Source of the DNA: Tatlockia sp.
Lineage (GTDB): Bacteria; Pseudomonadota; Gammaproteobacteria; Legionellales; Legionellaceae
Assembly (NCBI GenBank): GCA_013697955.1
Contig: JACCVV010000075.1
Span: forward strand, 1-40,404
Reading direction: 5' to 3'
DNA: 40,404 bases
This document shows, piece after piece, positions 1 to 7,197 of this stretch. Each line of letters begins with the position of its first letter. The stretch's first letter is position 1. Under the pieces are notes generated by a model. The model ran no database searches, was not told the origin of the DNA, and saw only the letters and a list, made by a program, of their open reading frames with translations. Position numbers and translations under genes: made by a program.

Positions 1-33
1 GAATGAGGATTGGGGAAAATTCACGTAATAGGG

Positions 34-121
34 TGGCGGAGAGAGAGGGATTCGAACCCTCGATACGTTGCCGTATACACACTTTCCAGGCGTGCGCCTT
101 CAGCCGCTCGGCCATCTCTCC
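34..121 (-). tRNA. tRNA-Ser (anticodon GGA)
   Basis: The minus strand folds as a class II tRNA. The 7-bp acceptor stem is GGAGAGA/TCTCTCC, the discriminator is G (37) and CCA is encoded (34-36). The anticodon stem is CACGC/GTGTG around the loop CTGGAAA, giving anticodon GGA. A long variable arm (ATACG/CGTAT) and the T-loop TTCGAAT are present. A G discriminator with a long variable arm is the serine tRNA signature. It reads UCC and UCU codons. Confidence 0.97.
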
Positions 122-134
122 ACAAGCGCGAAAG

Positions 135-161
135 AATATACTTATCATTTAAGGAAAGCAA
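135..161 (-). promoter_or_regulatory. Possible promoter of tRNA-Ser
   Basis: Read on the minus strand, a -35-like TTGCTT (156-161) and a -10-like TATATT (135-140) lie 15 bp apart. They are followed by a GC-rich discriminator (TCGCGC) before the tRNA 5' end at 121. GC-rich discriminators are typical of stable-RNA promoters, but the spacer is short, so this is tentative. Confidence 0.35.
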
Positions 162-249
162 CTCCATGAAGTTAACAAGATTGGTTTTGAGGCTATTTTT
201 TCAACCCAGACCGCAGTAGAATGCCGCTTATTTTGTTGGAGCCTTAATA

Positions 250-894
250 ATGGCTGTATTTGCAATATGTGGACCTATCGGATCGCCCTTAATCAAATTT
301 GTTAATGAGCTAAAAATAAAATTAGATACCGTGGAAATCGATGCTGCTTTTTTATACGAATCAGATTTTTTAAATAAGGATGGCAGGGTAGACTTTCATT
401 TACTATTTACAATTATTAATAATCAGACAGCGCAAAATATAATTGTAATTGGTAATTATTTGTATTCTGAGCCTAATTTGAACGCTAGGCTTGATGTCAA
501 GTTTTTTATAGATACGCCTCATGATATTTGCCTTGCTAATTTCATGTTAGATAAAATTTCCAAGGATGAGGACAAAAAAAACAGCATGAGTATTGATACA
601 ATTAAAGAACAAAATGTGGCTCATAGATATCTAACTAGTTATGAACAAGACATAAAACCTGAAAATATTTCTATTAATTCCACTAAAAAAAAGGCTGATA
701 TTTATATCCCCTATGACAAGATAAATGAGTTAACAGTAGAACTTTTGGCCTATTCTCTTATTAATGAAAAAAAATCAGATCTTAACTACCCAAATAGCCA
801 CTATAATTTTTTTACTAACAATTCATTGTCAGAATCACTAGTTAACAAAAATGATGCTGAAGATAGAATGAATTCTTCAGCAAACTGTCTTTAA
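250..894 (+). CDS. Uridine-kinase-like protein with degenerate P-loop (likely pseudoenzyme)
   Basis: A 214-residue protein. The ATG at 250 has GGAG at 238-241. The layout follows uridine kinase (Udk). Residues 7-14 (GPIGSPLI) sit where the Walker A loop GxxxxGKS should be but lack its Lys and Ser. Residues about 63-69 (IIVIGNY) replace the Udk ILEG strand. FFIDTPHDICL (about 85-95) closely matches the Udk segment FVDTPLDICL, and a KKADIYIP segment matches its KQYADIIVP. The Arg pair after DICL is missing. About 40 polar C-terminal residues extend beyond the family core. Kinase activity is therefore doubtful; it may bind nucleotide poorly or act as a scaffold. The polar tail could be a secretion signal, but nothing proves that. 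No partner genes suggest a pathway. The fold call is fairly secure and the function is unknown. Confidence 0.6.
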   Translation: MAVFAICGPIGSPLIKFVNELKIKLDTVEIDAAFLYESDFLNKDGRVDFHLLFTIINNQTAQNIIVIGNYLYSEPNLNARLDVKFFIDTPHDICLANFMLDKISKDEDKKNSMSIDTIKEQNVAHRYLTSYEQDIKPENISINSTKKKADIYIPYDKINELTVELLAYSLINEKKSDLNYPNSHYNFFTNNSLSESLVNKNDAEDRMNSSANCL

Positions 895-952
895 ATGAAA
901 CAAAAATAAAGACCTATAATTAAAATAGTCTCAATAGCCAAGATGGATTGAC

Positions 953-1417
953 ATGATTTCTAAAAGCGCAGGTTTTATTATTCTAGTTAGTTTATCCAGC
1001 CAGTCTTTTGCTTTTCAATGTTATCTAACCTTGGTCAAGGATACTTGCTGGAAAAATTATGAAGTGAATGTAAATGTCCTTGATTCAAACAATAATGATA
1101 AGGTTTTGACTACAGTTGTAGTGGCTAAGGATAAAACCTGGGCCAGACAACCTTTTGACTGTAATCCAGGTATGAAACTAATGTATAGCGCTACTTTTAA
1201 ACCTGTTTTTTGGCAAAGCGAAGTGGGAAAAAGCTATGCTGCATTTAAATATTGGACCTTACCCAATAAAATAGGGGCTGATGAAAGTGCCTGGGATATT
1301 CCGGTTTGCTTTGCCTCTGCCTTTTCAGCTGTACCCTTTCCCCCAGATGCACTTGGTAATTGTAAATGTAATTTTTTTGACATTCCTTCAGTGCCACCCA
1401 GTGTACCCAAAAAATAG
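953..1417 (+). CDS. Small secreted cysteine-rich periplasmic protein of unknown function
   Basis: A 154-residue protein. The N-terminus (MISKSAGFIILVSLSSQSFA) is a Sec signal peptide with likely cleavage after SFA. The mature part holds six cysteines (FQC, DTC, FDC, PVC, NCKC), consistent with disulfides formed in the periplasm. The C-terminus is proline-rich (IPSVPPSVPKK). No catalytic motif is visible. It ends 17 bp before the hexosaminidase gene, so the two could be co-transcribed. I do not recognise the family. The predicted start has only a weak ribosome-binding site (AAGATGG). Confidence 0.7.
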   Translation: MISKSAGFIILVSLSSQSFAFQCYLTLVKDTCWKNYEVNVNVLDSNNNDKVLTTVVVAKDKTWARQPFDCNPGMKLMYSATFKPVFWQSEVGKSYAAFKYWTLPNKIGADESAWDIPVCFASAFSAVPFPPDALGNCKCNFFDIPSVPPSVPKK

Positions 1418-1434
1418 CCTAAAGGCTGTCTGAT

Positions 1435-2571
1435 GTGCTCTGGCAGAAGCCTAATCCTTTGTGTATGATCGCTGACTTGTCGCCGACAAAAATAATAAAA
1501 GGGGCTTCTTTGACAACTTTAAGGCATCAAATTGGACAAATGCTTATTATGGGTTTCTCTGGAACAGAAATTAATGAGCAAAGCCCTATCGCTAAATGGC
1601 TAAGTAAAGATGGTTTAGGTGGTGTTTTATTGTTCGATTATGATCTTATCAAAAACACTCCTGGAAAAAATCTAGTAAATCAGGCGCAAATCAAAGAATT
1701 AACCAATAAGCTAAAGCATTATTCACAAAAGGCTCCTTACAGCTCTGAAGATGTGCTTCCTTTTATAGCTATCGATTATGAAGGCGGTGCAGTCGATCGG
1801 TTAAGCCGGATTGAAGGCTGCATGAAAACCAAAAGACCTTGCGAATTAGCCCATCTTAAAGAAGATGCCTTGAGAGCTGAATTTAAAAATATGGCCATTA
1901 CCTTGCGTGAACTCGGTTTTAACCTTAATTTTGCTCCCATTGTTGACTTGAACCTCACTCAAGAAGAAGGAATTATCGGCAAACTGGGACGAAGTTATTC
2001 CGCCGATCCTGCGCAAGTCGCGCTTATTGCCAAGATTTTTGTCGAAATATTTGCCGAGCAGGGGTTAACCTGTTGCTATAAACATTTTCCCGGGCATGGC
2101 AGTGCTAAAGGGGACACGCATGAAGGCTTTGTGAATGTTACAGAAACCTTTCAAAGCAAAGAACTCGAACCTTATTCTATGCTAGTTCGTAATGCAGAGC
2201 CTGCAATGGTGATGACTGCCCATGTTATTAATCATAAGCTTGATGAGAGCGGATTACCGGCCACGATGTCGTATTCGGTTCTTAGTGGTTTACTCAGACA
2301 AGAATTGGGTTTTGAGGGAGTTATCGTCAGTGATGATTTACAAATGAAGGCAATTGCCAATCATTATTCAGTTGATGAAGCCTTGCAGTTAACCATCAAC
2401 GCTGGCGCGGACATGGTAATATTTGCAAATCAATTAGGAGAGAACACAGCTCCTGAGCTTATCGATAAAATCGAAAAACTGGTGGAATGCGGATTAATTG
2501 CAAGAAGTCGAATTGAAGAGGCTTATCAACGAATACTAGGTTTGAAACAAGCTCAATTTACCCTTGCTTGA
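1435..2571 (+). CDS. nagZ: Glycoside hydrolase family 3 beta-N-acetylhexosaminidase (NagZ-like)
   Basis: 378 residues from a GTG start. NagZ enzymes remove terminal GlcNAc from muropeptides in peptidoglycan recycling. The GH3 signature KHFPGHGSAKGDTHEG lies at about 216-231; its Asp-Thr-His triplet carries the His/Asp acid-base pair. The segment VIVSDDLQMKAI at about 297-308 holds the nucleophile Asp (about 300). The sugar-site segments IAIDYEGG and FAPIVDL are also present. The start is uncertain. GTG 1435 has AAAGG nearby, ATG 1465 has no good site, and TTG 1510 follows AGGGG by 5 nt and would begin close to where the family homology begins (LRHQIGQMLIMGF). There is no obvious signal peptide, consistent with a cytoplasmic enzyme. 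Confidence 0.88.
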   Translation: MLWQKPNPLCMIADLSPTKIIKGASLTTLRHQIGQMLIMGFSGTEINEQSPIAKWLSKDGLGGVLLFDYDLIKNTPGKNLVNQAQIKELTNKLKHYSQKAPYSSEDVLPFIAIDYEGGAVDRLSRIEGCMKTKRPCELAHLKEDALRAEFKNMAITLRELGFNLNFAPIVDLNLTQEEGIIGKLGRSYSADPAQVALIAKIFVEIFAEQGLTCCYKHFPGHGSAKGDTHEGFVNVTETFQSKELEPYSMLVRNAEPAMVMTAHVINHKLDESGLPATMSYSVLSGLLRQELGFEGVIVSDDLQMKAIANHYSVDEALQLTINAGADMVIFANQLGENTAPELIDKIEKLVECGLIARSRIEEAYQRILGLKQAQFTLA

Positions 2572-2607
2572 CGCTAAAAGCCAGTTTGACAAAAGTATAA
2601 GCGGCTC

Positions 2608-2635
2608 TTGACCAAAAATTATAATGTGTTAATAT
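2608..2635 (+). promoter_or_regulatory. Probable promoter of the leader peptide/symporter unit
   Basis: TTGACC (2608-2613) and TAATAT (2630-2635) are separated by 16 bp. Transcription would start near 2642, about 29 nt before the leader ATG at 2671. A second TTGACA at 2586 has no well-spaced partner. Confidence 0.45.
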
Positions 2636-2670
2636 GTGTTCTGTGTGTACAAATTGTAAACAGGGTGTCT

Positions 2671-2754
2671 ATGCAAGACTTAAGAAAGTTTTACAACAAA
2701 AATCAAAGAAATCAGATTACTGCTTCTAATTCACTGTTCTATTGTTGTTGCTAA
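2671..2754 (+). CDS. Putative 27-residue leader peptide ending Tyr-Cys-Cys-Cys
   Basis: A short reading frame with ATG at 2671, preceded by AGGG at 2662-2665 (5-nt spacing). It encodes 27 residues starting MQDLRKFYNKNQ and ending FYCCC, then TAA at 2752-2754. The last three sense codons are TGT TGT TGC. It lies 49 nt upstream of the symporter ATG in the same transcript direction. Runs of the regulated amino acid near the end of a short frame are the hallmark of ribosome-stalling leaders. Poly-Cys small ORFs are known as cysteine-responsive attenuators in mycobacteria, and a CCC-ending upstream ORF is copper-responsive in Bordetella. Whether this one is translated is inferred from the start site and the associated inverted repeat. 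Confidence 0.55.
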   Translation: MQDLRKFYNKNQRNQITASNSLFYCCC

Positions 2755-2781
2755 ACCTCTTACTTCCTCTCCTTAAGTCTT
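2675..2781 (+). promoter_or_regulatory. Inverted repeat linking leader ORF start to symporter ribosome-binding region
   Basis: AAGACTTAAG (2675-2684, leader codons 2-5) is perfectly complementary to CTTAAGTCTT (2772-2781), which lies 11 nt upstream of the symporter Shine-Dalgarno AAGG (2793-2796). A second possible pairing brings ACAACA (2693-2698) onto the TGTTGT Cys codons (2743-2748). CCTT at 2771-2774 can alternatively pair with the AAGG itself. These mutually exclusive pairings fit translational attenuation, with ribosome position on the leader setting access to the symporter start. No U-tract terminator is visible, so control would act on translation. The fold is read by eye. Confidence 0.45.
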
Positions 2782-2803
2782 AATTCATTTAAAAGGTTTT
2801 AAT

Positions 2804-4075
2804 ATGTGCGCTCAACATATACAGCAGAAAAAAAGCTGGCTTAGTACACCAGTCATTTATGCCCTGATGATTTTGTTAGGTATTCTTAGTGGTTATTCTG
2901 ATATTGCACTTTTGAAAAATTTTGGTTTATTGATCGCTGATCTTTTTATCAAAATATTTAAATGCATCAGCCTGCCGATTATCGCTTTATCTATTATTGT
3001 TACTATTTCAAATTATCGAACCGATGGTCTTATGCGAACGGTTTGGCGTCGAGCAATGACTTATACCCTTGGAACTACCTTTGTCGCTGCCGCGATTAGC
3101 TGCTTGCTTTATCTATTGATTCATCCTCATATGATTGGTCTTGCTCAAACTAAAAATGTATTGATCGAGCCGTCAAGCCAATTAGGTTATTTTCAACATA
3201 TAGCCAATCTCATTCCTTCAACGATTTTTGAACCCTTCCTACAACATCAGGTCATGGGAGTTTTACTGATTGGAATCATTGTTGGTATTGCGATTCGTTA
3301 TATTCCAGAGCCAGAAGCCAGACTGACAATTACCCAGTTTTTTCGAGGCGCGCATAGCCTTTTTATGGTAGTGACCAATTGGGTTATCACTATAATTCCT
3401 TTAGGACTTTATGGGTTCATTACTACTACTGTGATTCAACTGCGTGGCGGCATGGCAATCAAAGGAATTGGCGAGTATTTGCTCATTATTGTCTTGGCTA
3501 ACCTTATTCAAGGCTTTGTTATTTTACCTTTATGGTTAAAATTTCAGGGGATAAAGCCTTTTGCAGCCTTTAAAGGAATGTTGCCAGCCTTATCAGTTGC
3601 TTTCTTTTCAAAATCTTCTGTTGGAACTTTACCCGTTACTATGGAAACGGCTGAGAAAAATCTGAACATCAAACCTGAGATAAGTCGTTTTGTTTTACCG
3701 CTTTGCACAAGTTTAAACATGAATGGTTGCGCCGCTTTTATTTTTGCTACGGTAATTTATCTCATGCAAAATAATGGCATTGAAATTTCATTCGCTATGA
3801 TGGCTATGTGGGTAGTTATTGCAACAATTGCTGCAATTGGTAATGCTGGTGTTCCAATGGGTTGCTTCTTTTTGAGTGCAAGTTTGCTAGCTTCGATGAA
3901 TGTGCCAATTACTTTGATGGGAATTATTTTACCCTTCTACAGCTTAATTGATATGTTAGAAACTGCGCTAAATGTATGGTCAGATTCTTGTGTAGCTAAG
4001 GTAGTTGACGAAAAAATCAAGCAGTCAGAGGCTACTATTTCTGAACCACAAATGCAGCCTGCTGGGAATAACTAA
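2804..4075 (+). CDS. DAACS-family (GltP/TcyP-like) amino-acid:cation symporter, candidate cystine transporter
   Basis: A 423-residue inner-membrane carrier with about eight membrane segments and two hairpins. Hairpin 1 carries FFSKSSVGTLPVTME (about 267-281), and hairpin 2 carries IGNAGVPMGCFF (about 345-356). The unwound helix 7 motif is NMNGC (305-309), where glutamate carriers have NMDGT. In helix 8 the family pattern DMGRTMVN reads DMLETALN (383-390). The Arg that binds the side-chain carboxylate of Glu/Asp (R397 in GltPh) is thus Glu386, so a dicarboxylate is an unlikely substrate. With the CCC leader upstream, cystine or another Cys-related amino acid is a reasonable guess, and Legionella are known to need cysteine. 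AAGG at 2793-2796 sets the start. The gene overlaps dapE tail-to-tail by 4 bp. Confidence 0.85.
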   Translation: MCAQHIQQKKSWLSTPVIYALMILLGILSGYSDIALLKNFGLLIADLFIKIFKCISLPIIALSIIVTISNYRTDGLMRTVWRRAMTYTLGTTFVAAAISCLLYLLIHPHMIGLAQTKNVLIEPSSQLGYFQHIANLIPSTIFEPFLQHQVMGVLLIGIIVGIAIRYIPEPEARLTITQFFRGAHSLFMVVTNWVITIIPLGLYGFITTTVIQLRGGMAIKGIGEYLLIIVLANLIQGFVILPLWLKFQGIKPFAAFKGMLPALSVAFFSKSSVGTLPVTMETAEKNLNIKPEISRFVLPLCTSLNMNGCAAFIFATVIYLMQNNGIEISFAMMAMWVVIATIAAIGNAGVPMGCFFLSASLLASMNVPITLMGIILPFYSLIDMLETALNVWSDSCVAKVVDEKIKQSEATISEPQMQPAGNN

Positions 4076-5208
4076 ACATTAATTAAAAGGTTTTGACATA
4101 TCAAATAATATATTTGACGGAGCAGTTCTAGATCAGCCAGTGATACGCTCTCATTGATTTGATGAATAGTTGCATTTACTGGCCCTAGCTCAACCACTTC
4201 AACTTTATAGGGTGCTATAAATCGACCATCTGAAGTGCCACCGCTTGTAGATAACTCCGGAACTTGATCTCTAATTTTGCGAATCGCTTCAATAGTGCTG
4301 TCCAGCAAGGGGCCTTTGGCAGTGAGAAAGGGTTCTCCGCTTAGTAGCCATTCAACACTGGTTTTAAGATTATGCTTAGCAAAACAGTTTGAAACAGCTT
4401 CTTGCAGGCTTTCTGCTGTTTGCTCGGTCGAATATCGAAAATTAAAATGCATTTCCAAAACACCAGGAATAACATTTCTTGCCAGCCCGCCTGAATTTAT
4501 ATGCGTGACCTGAAAGGAGGTAGGGGGGAAATGTTGATTTCCTTCATCCCATTTGGTTGAAGTCAGTTCTTCAAGAACAGGACTAACTAAATGGATCGGA
4601 TTTTCTGCCAAATGTGGATAGGCCACATGTCCCTGATGGCCTTGCAGCAGGACTCGGCCTGAAAGAGAGCCACGGCGTCCAATCTTTATGATATCGCCAA
4701 GTGTTACACCGCTGGTTGGTTCACCGACAATGCAAAAATCAGGATGAATATCCCTTTTTTTCAGCTCAGCCATAACATGAGGAGTCCCATGGGCATAATC
4801 GTCACCTTCTTCGCCACTAGTGACTAAAAATCCAAGACTGCCATCGAATTGTGGGTTATTTTGAACAAAATCTCTTGCCATTAACATCATCGCAGCGAGG
4901 GAACCTTTCATATCAGCAACCCCCCGTCCATAAAGCATTCCATCCTTATCTACCAAGGTAAAAGGAGGTGTATTCCATTTGGCTTCATCACCAACTGGGA
5001 CAACATCTGTATGGCCTGCAAAAATAAGTAAGGGCGCTTTGTTTCCAAAGCGAGCAAAAAAATTAGCAACGGGAGGACTATCAAAACGTTCACAATTAAA
5101 GCCCAGATTGGAGAAAAAATTAATCATAAAATCCTGGCAACCCGAATCCCTTGGTGTAATTGATTCAAAGCTGACTAGTTTAGCTAATAAACCTTTAATA
5201 TCTTCCAT
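4072..5208 (-). CDS. dapE: Succinyl-diaminopimelate desuccinylase
   Basis: A 378-residue M20-family metallohydrolase. It splits N-succinyl-L,L-diaminopimelate to succinate and diaminopimelate for lysine and peptidoglycan. Di-zinc ligands and catalytic residues are in place: H66 and D68 (AGHTDVVP), D99 (GRGVADMKG), E133/E134 (TSGEEGDD), and a late His in INATIHQIN or its neighbours. Length and residue numbers match the E. coli enzyme closely. Its ATG follows the dapD stop directly (TAA-ATG), so the two genes are translationally coupled. Confidence 0.96.
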   Translation of the reverse strand: MEDIKGLLAKLVSFESITPRDSGCQDFMINFFSNLGFNCERFDSPPVANFFARFGNKAPLLIFAGHTDVVPVGDEAKWNTPPFTLVDKDGMLYGRGVADMKGSLAAMMLMARDFVQNNPQFDGSLGFLVTSGEEGDDYAHGTPHVMAELKKRDIHPDFCIVGEPTSGVTLGDIIKIGRRGSLSGRVLLQGHQGHVAYPHLAENPIHLVSPVLEELTSTKWDEGNQHFPPTSFQVTHINSGGLARNVIPGVLEMHFNFRYSTEQTAESLQEAVSNCFAKHNLKTSVEWLLSGEPFLTAKGPLLDSTIEAIRKIRDQVPELSTSGGTSDGRFIAPYKVEVVELGPVNATIHQINESVSLADLELLRQIYYLICQNLLINV

Positions 5209-6030
5209 TTAAATCGCTCTTAATAACTCGTTAATACTGACTTTGGCTCTGGTTTTTTGGTCGACCTGTTTAACAATGACCGCACAATAAAGACTGTGGC
5301 TGCCATCTTCGCTTGGCATGGAGCCTGAAACGACTACAGATCCTGCTGGAATGCGGCCATAAGTTACTTCACCCGTCAATCGATTAAATATTTTGGTACT
5401 TTGCCCAAGATAAACACCCATAGACAATACAGAATCACGTTCAACAATCACGCCCTCGACCACCTCTGAACGCGCGCCAATAAAGCAATTGTCTTCAATT
5501 ATGGTGGGGTTAGCCTGCAAAGGTTCTAGCACTCCGCCAATGCCAGCGCCACCTGAAAGATGAACGTTTTTTCCAATTTGCGCACAAGAACCAACCGTAG
5601 CCCAGGTATCTACCATAACTCCCTCATCGATATAAGCGCCAATATTGATATATGAAGGCATTAATACCGAATTTTTACCAACATAGGCACCGCGGCGAAC
5701 AATAGCATGTGGAACCACCCGCACAGCATTTTGTGCAAATTCAGCCTCACTATACTCTGAAAATTTTAAGGGAACTTTGTCATAAAACTGAGTGAAATTA
5801 GCATTTATAACTTGATTGGGAAAAAGCCTAAAAGAAAGAAGAACTGCCATTTTGATCCATTGATGCACAATCCATTCATCATTGATTTTTTCGGCGACGC
5901 GAAGTTGTCCTTGATCGAGCATTGTGATGACTTCATTCACTGCAAAAAGCAATTCTTCAGATGAGTTTTCCGGTGATAGATTCCCACGTTGTTCAAAACT
6001 GGTTTCGATTAATTCCCGTAGATCGTTCAT
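5209..6030 (-). CDS. dapD: Tetrahydrodipicolinate N-succinyltransferase
   Basis: A 273-residue enzyme of the usual family length. It transfers succinyl from succinyl-CoA to tetrahydrodipicolinate, two steps before DapE in the same pathway. After an alpha-helical N-terminal domain, residues about 110-240 form a left-handed beta-helix of hexapeptide repeats (for example [18 protein letters not shown] and [15 protein letters not shown]). The [12 protein letters not shown] segment and the C-terminal [15 protein letters not shown] are typical. It is first gene of the dapD-dapE operon. The upstream region shares two AGTATACT palindromes with the divergent epimerase gene. Confidence 0.97.
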   Translation of the reverse strand: MNDLRELIETSFEQRGNLSPENSSEELLFAVNEVITMLDQGQLRVAEKINDEWIVHQWIKMAVLLSFRLFPNQVINANFTQFYDKVPLKFSEYSEAEFAQNAVRVVPHAIVRRGAYVGKNSVLMPSYINIGAYIDEGVMVDTWATVGSCAQIGKNVHLSGGAGIGGVLEPLQANPTIIEDNCFIGARSEVVEGVIVERDSVLSMGVYLGQSTKIFNRLTGEVTYGRIPAGSVVVSGSMPSEDGSHSLYCAVIVKQVDQKTRAKVSINELLRAI

Positions 6031-6057
6031 AAATTAAGCCGCTAGGTGGATGTCAGA

Positions 6058-6146
6058 AGAGTATACTCTAAGGCTACTTGCCTGTGGAATGCCTTAGTAA
6101 AGGTCAAATTCGGCCTAGTGCAGGTTCAATCGATAAGGAGTATACT
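6058..6146. promoter_or_regulatory. Paired AGTATACT palindromes between dapD and the epimerase
   Basis: A perfect 12-bp palindrome AGAGTATACTCT (6058-6069) and a second copy of its core, GAGTATACT (6138-6146), lie 79 bp apart. Both are in the 145-bp divergent intergenic region between dapD (-) and the epimerase (+). The arrangement resembles a two-site operator. The protein that would bind is unknown. Confidence 0.35.
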
Positions 6147-6175
6147 TCTTGGCCTTATATTAGGTTGGACTGATT

Positions 6176-7192
6176 ATGCGTTTGCTAATTACAGGTGCTG
6201 CTGGTTTTATTGGGTTTCACTTAACGACTCTTCGTCTGAAACAAGGTGATACCGTCATAGCAATTGATAATTTAAATGATTATTACGATGTCAATTTAAA
6301 GCTCGCCCGACTTGAACAATTAAAAACTTATCCTAATTTTCAATTTTATCAGGCTGATATTGCCGATTCTAAGCAAATTGCAGCGATCTTTGAGCGCTAT
6401 AAACCGCAGCGTGTAGTCAATCTCGCGGCTCAAGCGGGTGTGCGTTATTCACTTAGTCACCCGGAATCTTACGTTCATTCTAATTTGGTTGGCTTTTCAA
6501 CTTTAATTGAAGCATGTCGTATTCATGAGGTTGAACATTTAGTCTACGCGTCAACTAGCTCAGTTTATGGGGCAAATGAATTACAACCGTATGAGGAAAG
6601 CGCCGGAACCAACCATCCCTTAACCATTTATGCGGCTACTAAAAAAGCTAATGAGTTAATAGCTCATTCCTATTCGAATTTATACAAATTACCCACTACA
6701 GGCCTGCGATTTTTTACAGTATATGGTCCTTGGGGAAGGCCGGATATGGCTTTTTTCTCGTTTACTCGCGATATCCTTGCTGGAAAAGCGATTAAAATTT
6801 ATAACTACGGTCAGATGCAGCGTGATTTTACCTATATAGACGATATTGTTGCTGGTATTTCACTTGTTATCGATAAACCAGCAACCGCTAATCCTGATTG
6901 GTTGCCTTCTAATCCAGATCCTGCTTCAAGTTATGCGCCTTACCGAATTTACAATATTGGTTGTGGTAATCCTGTCAACTTGCTTACCTATATTAGCGCT
7001 ATTGAAAAAGCCACAGGAAAATCCGCCATAAAAGAACTCTTGCCTATGCAAGCTGGAGAGGTTTTATCCACTCATGCAGATACCCAGCGTTTCTATTCAG
7101 ATTTTGGTTATCTACCAAAAATAGGGTTCGAAGAGGGCATTTCTCGATTTGTAAGCTGGTATCAAAATTTTCATCAAAATTTTGGTGAATGA
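6176..7192 (+). CDS. NAD-dependent UDP-glucuronate 4-epimerase-like protein
   Basis: A 338-residue extended SDR sugar epimerase. The Rossmann motif GAAGFIG is at 7-13 and the catalytic pair is YAATK (Y152, K156), with STSSVYG before it (about 126-132). The DNLNDYYDVNLK stretch after strand 2 is characteristic of UDP-glucuronate 4-epimerases (CapI/LspL type), which convert UDP-GlcA to UDP-GalA for capsule or LPS. UDP-glucose epimerase is less likely from this stretch. It stands alone, with no glycosyltransferases around it. Its ribosome-binding site is weak (AGGT at 6162-6165). It converges on the acyltransferase gene. Confidence 0.9.
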   Translation: MRLLITGAAGFIGFHLTTLRLKQGDTVIAIDNLNDYYDVNLKLARLEQLKTYPNFQFYQADIADSKQIAAIFERYKPQRVVNLAAQAGVRYSLSHPESYVHSNLVGFSTLIEACRIHEVEHLVYASTSSVYGANELQPYEESAGTNHPLTIYAATKKANELIAHSYSNLYKLPTTGLRFFTVYGPWGRPDMAFFSFTRDILAGKAIKIYNYGQMQRDFTYIDDIVAGISLVIDKPATANPDWLPSNPDPASSYAPYRIYNIGCGNPVNLLTYISAIEKATGKSAIKELLPMQAGEVLSTHADTQRFYSDFGYLPKIGFEEGISRFVSWYQNFHQNFGE

Positions 7193-7197
7193 GTTTT

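Noticed and set aside
10..219. 69-codon frame across the tRNA
   Set aside because: It reads through the antisense of tRNA-Ser; repetitive and basic composition is that of the tRNA complement, not of a protein.
2586..2625. TTGACA with TATAAT as promoter
   Set aside because: The boxes are 28 bp apart; TTGACC/TAATAT (2608-2635) has normal spacing.
6046..6249. 67-codon frame upstream of the epimerase
   Set aside because: It runs into the epimerase gene out of frame and has no ribosome-binding site.
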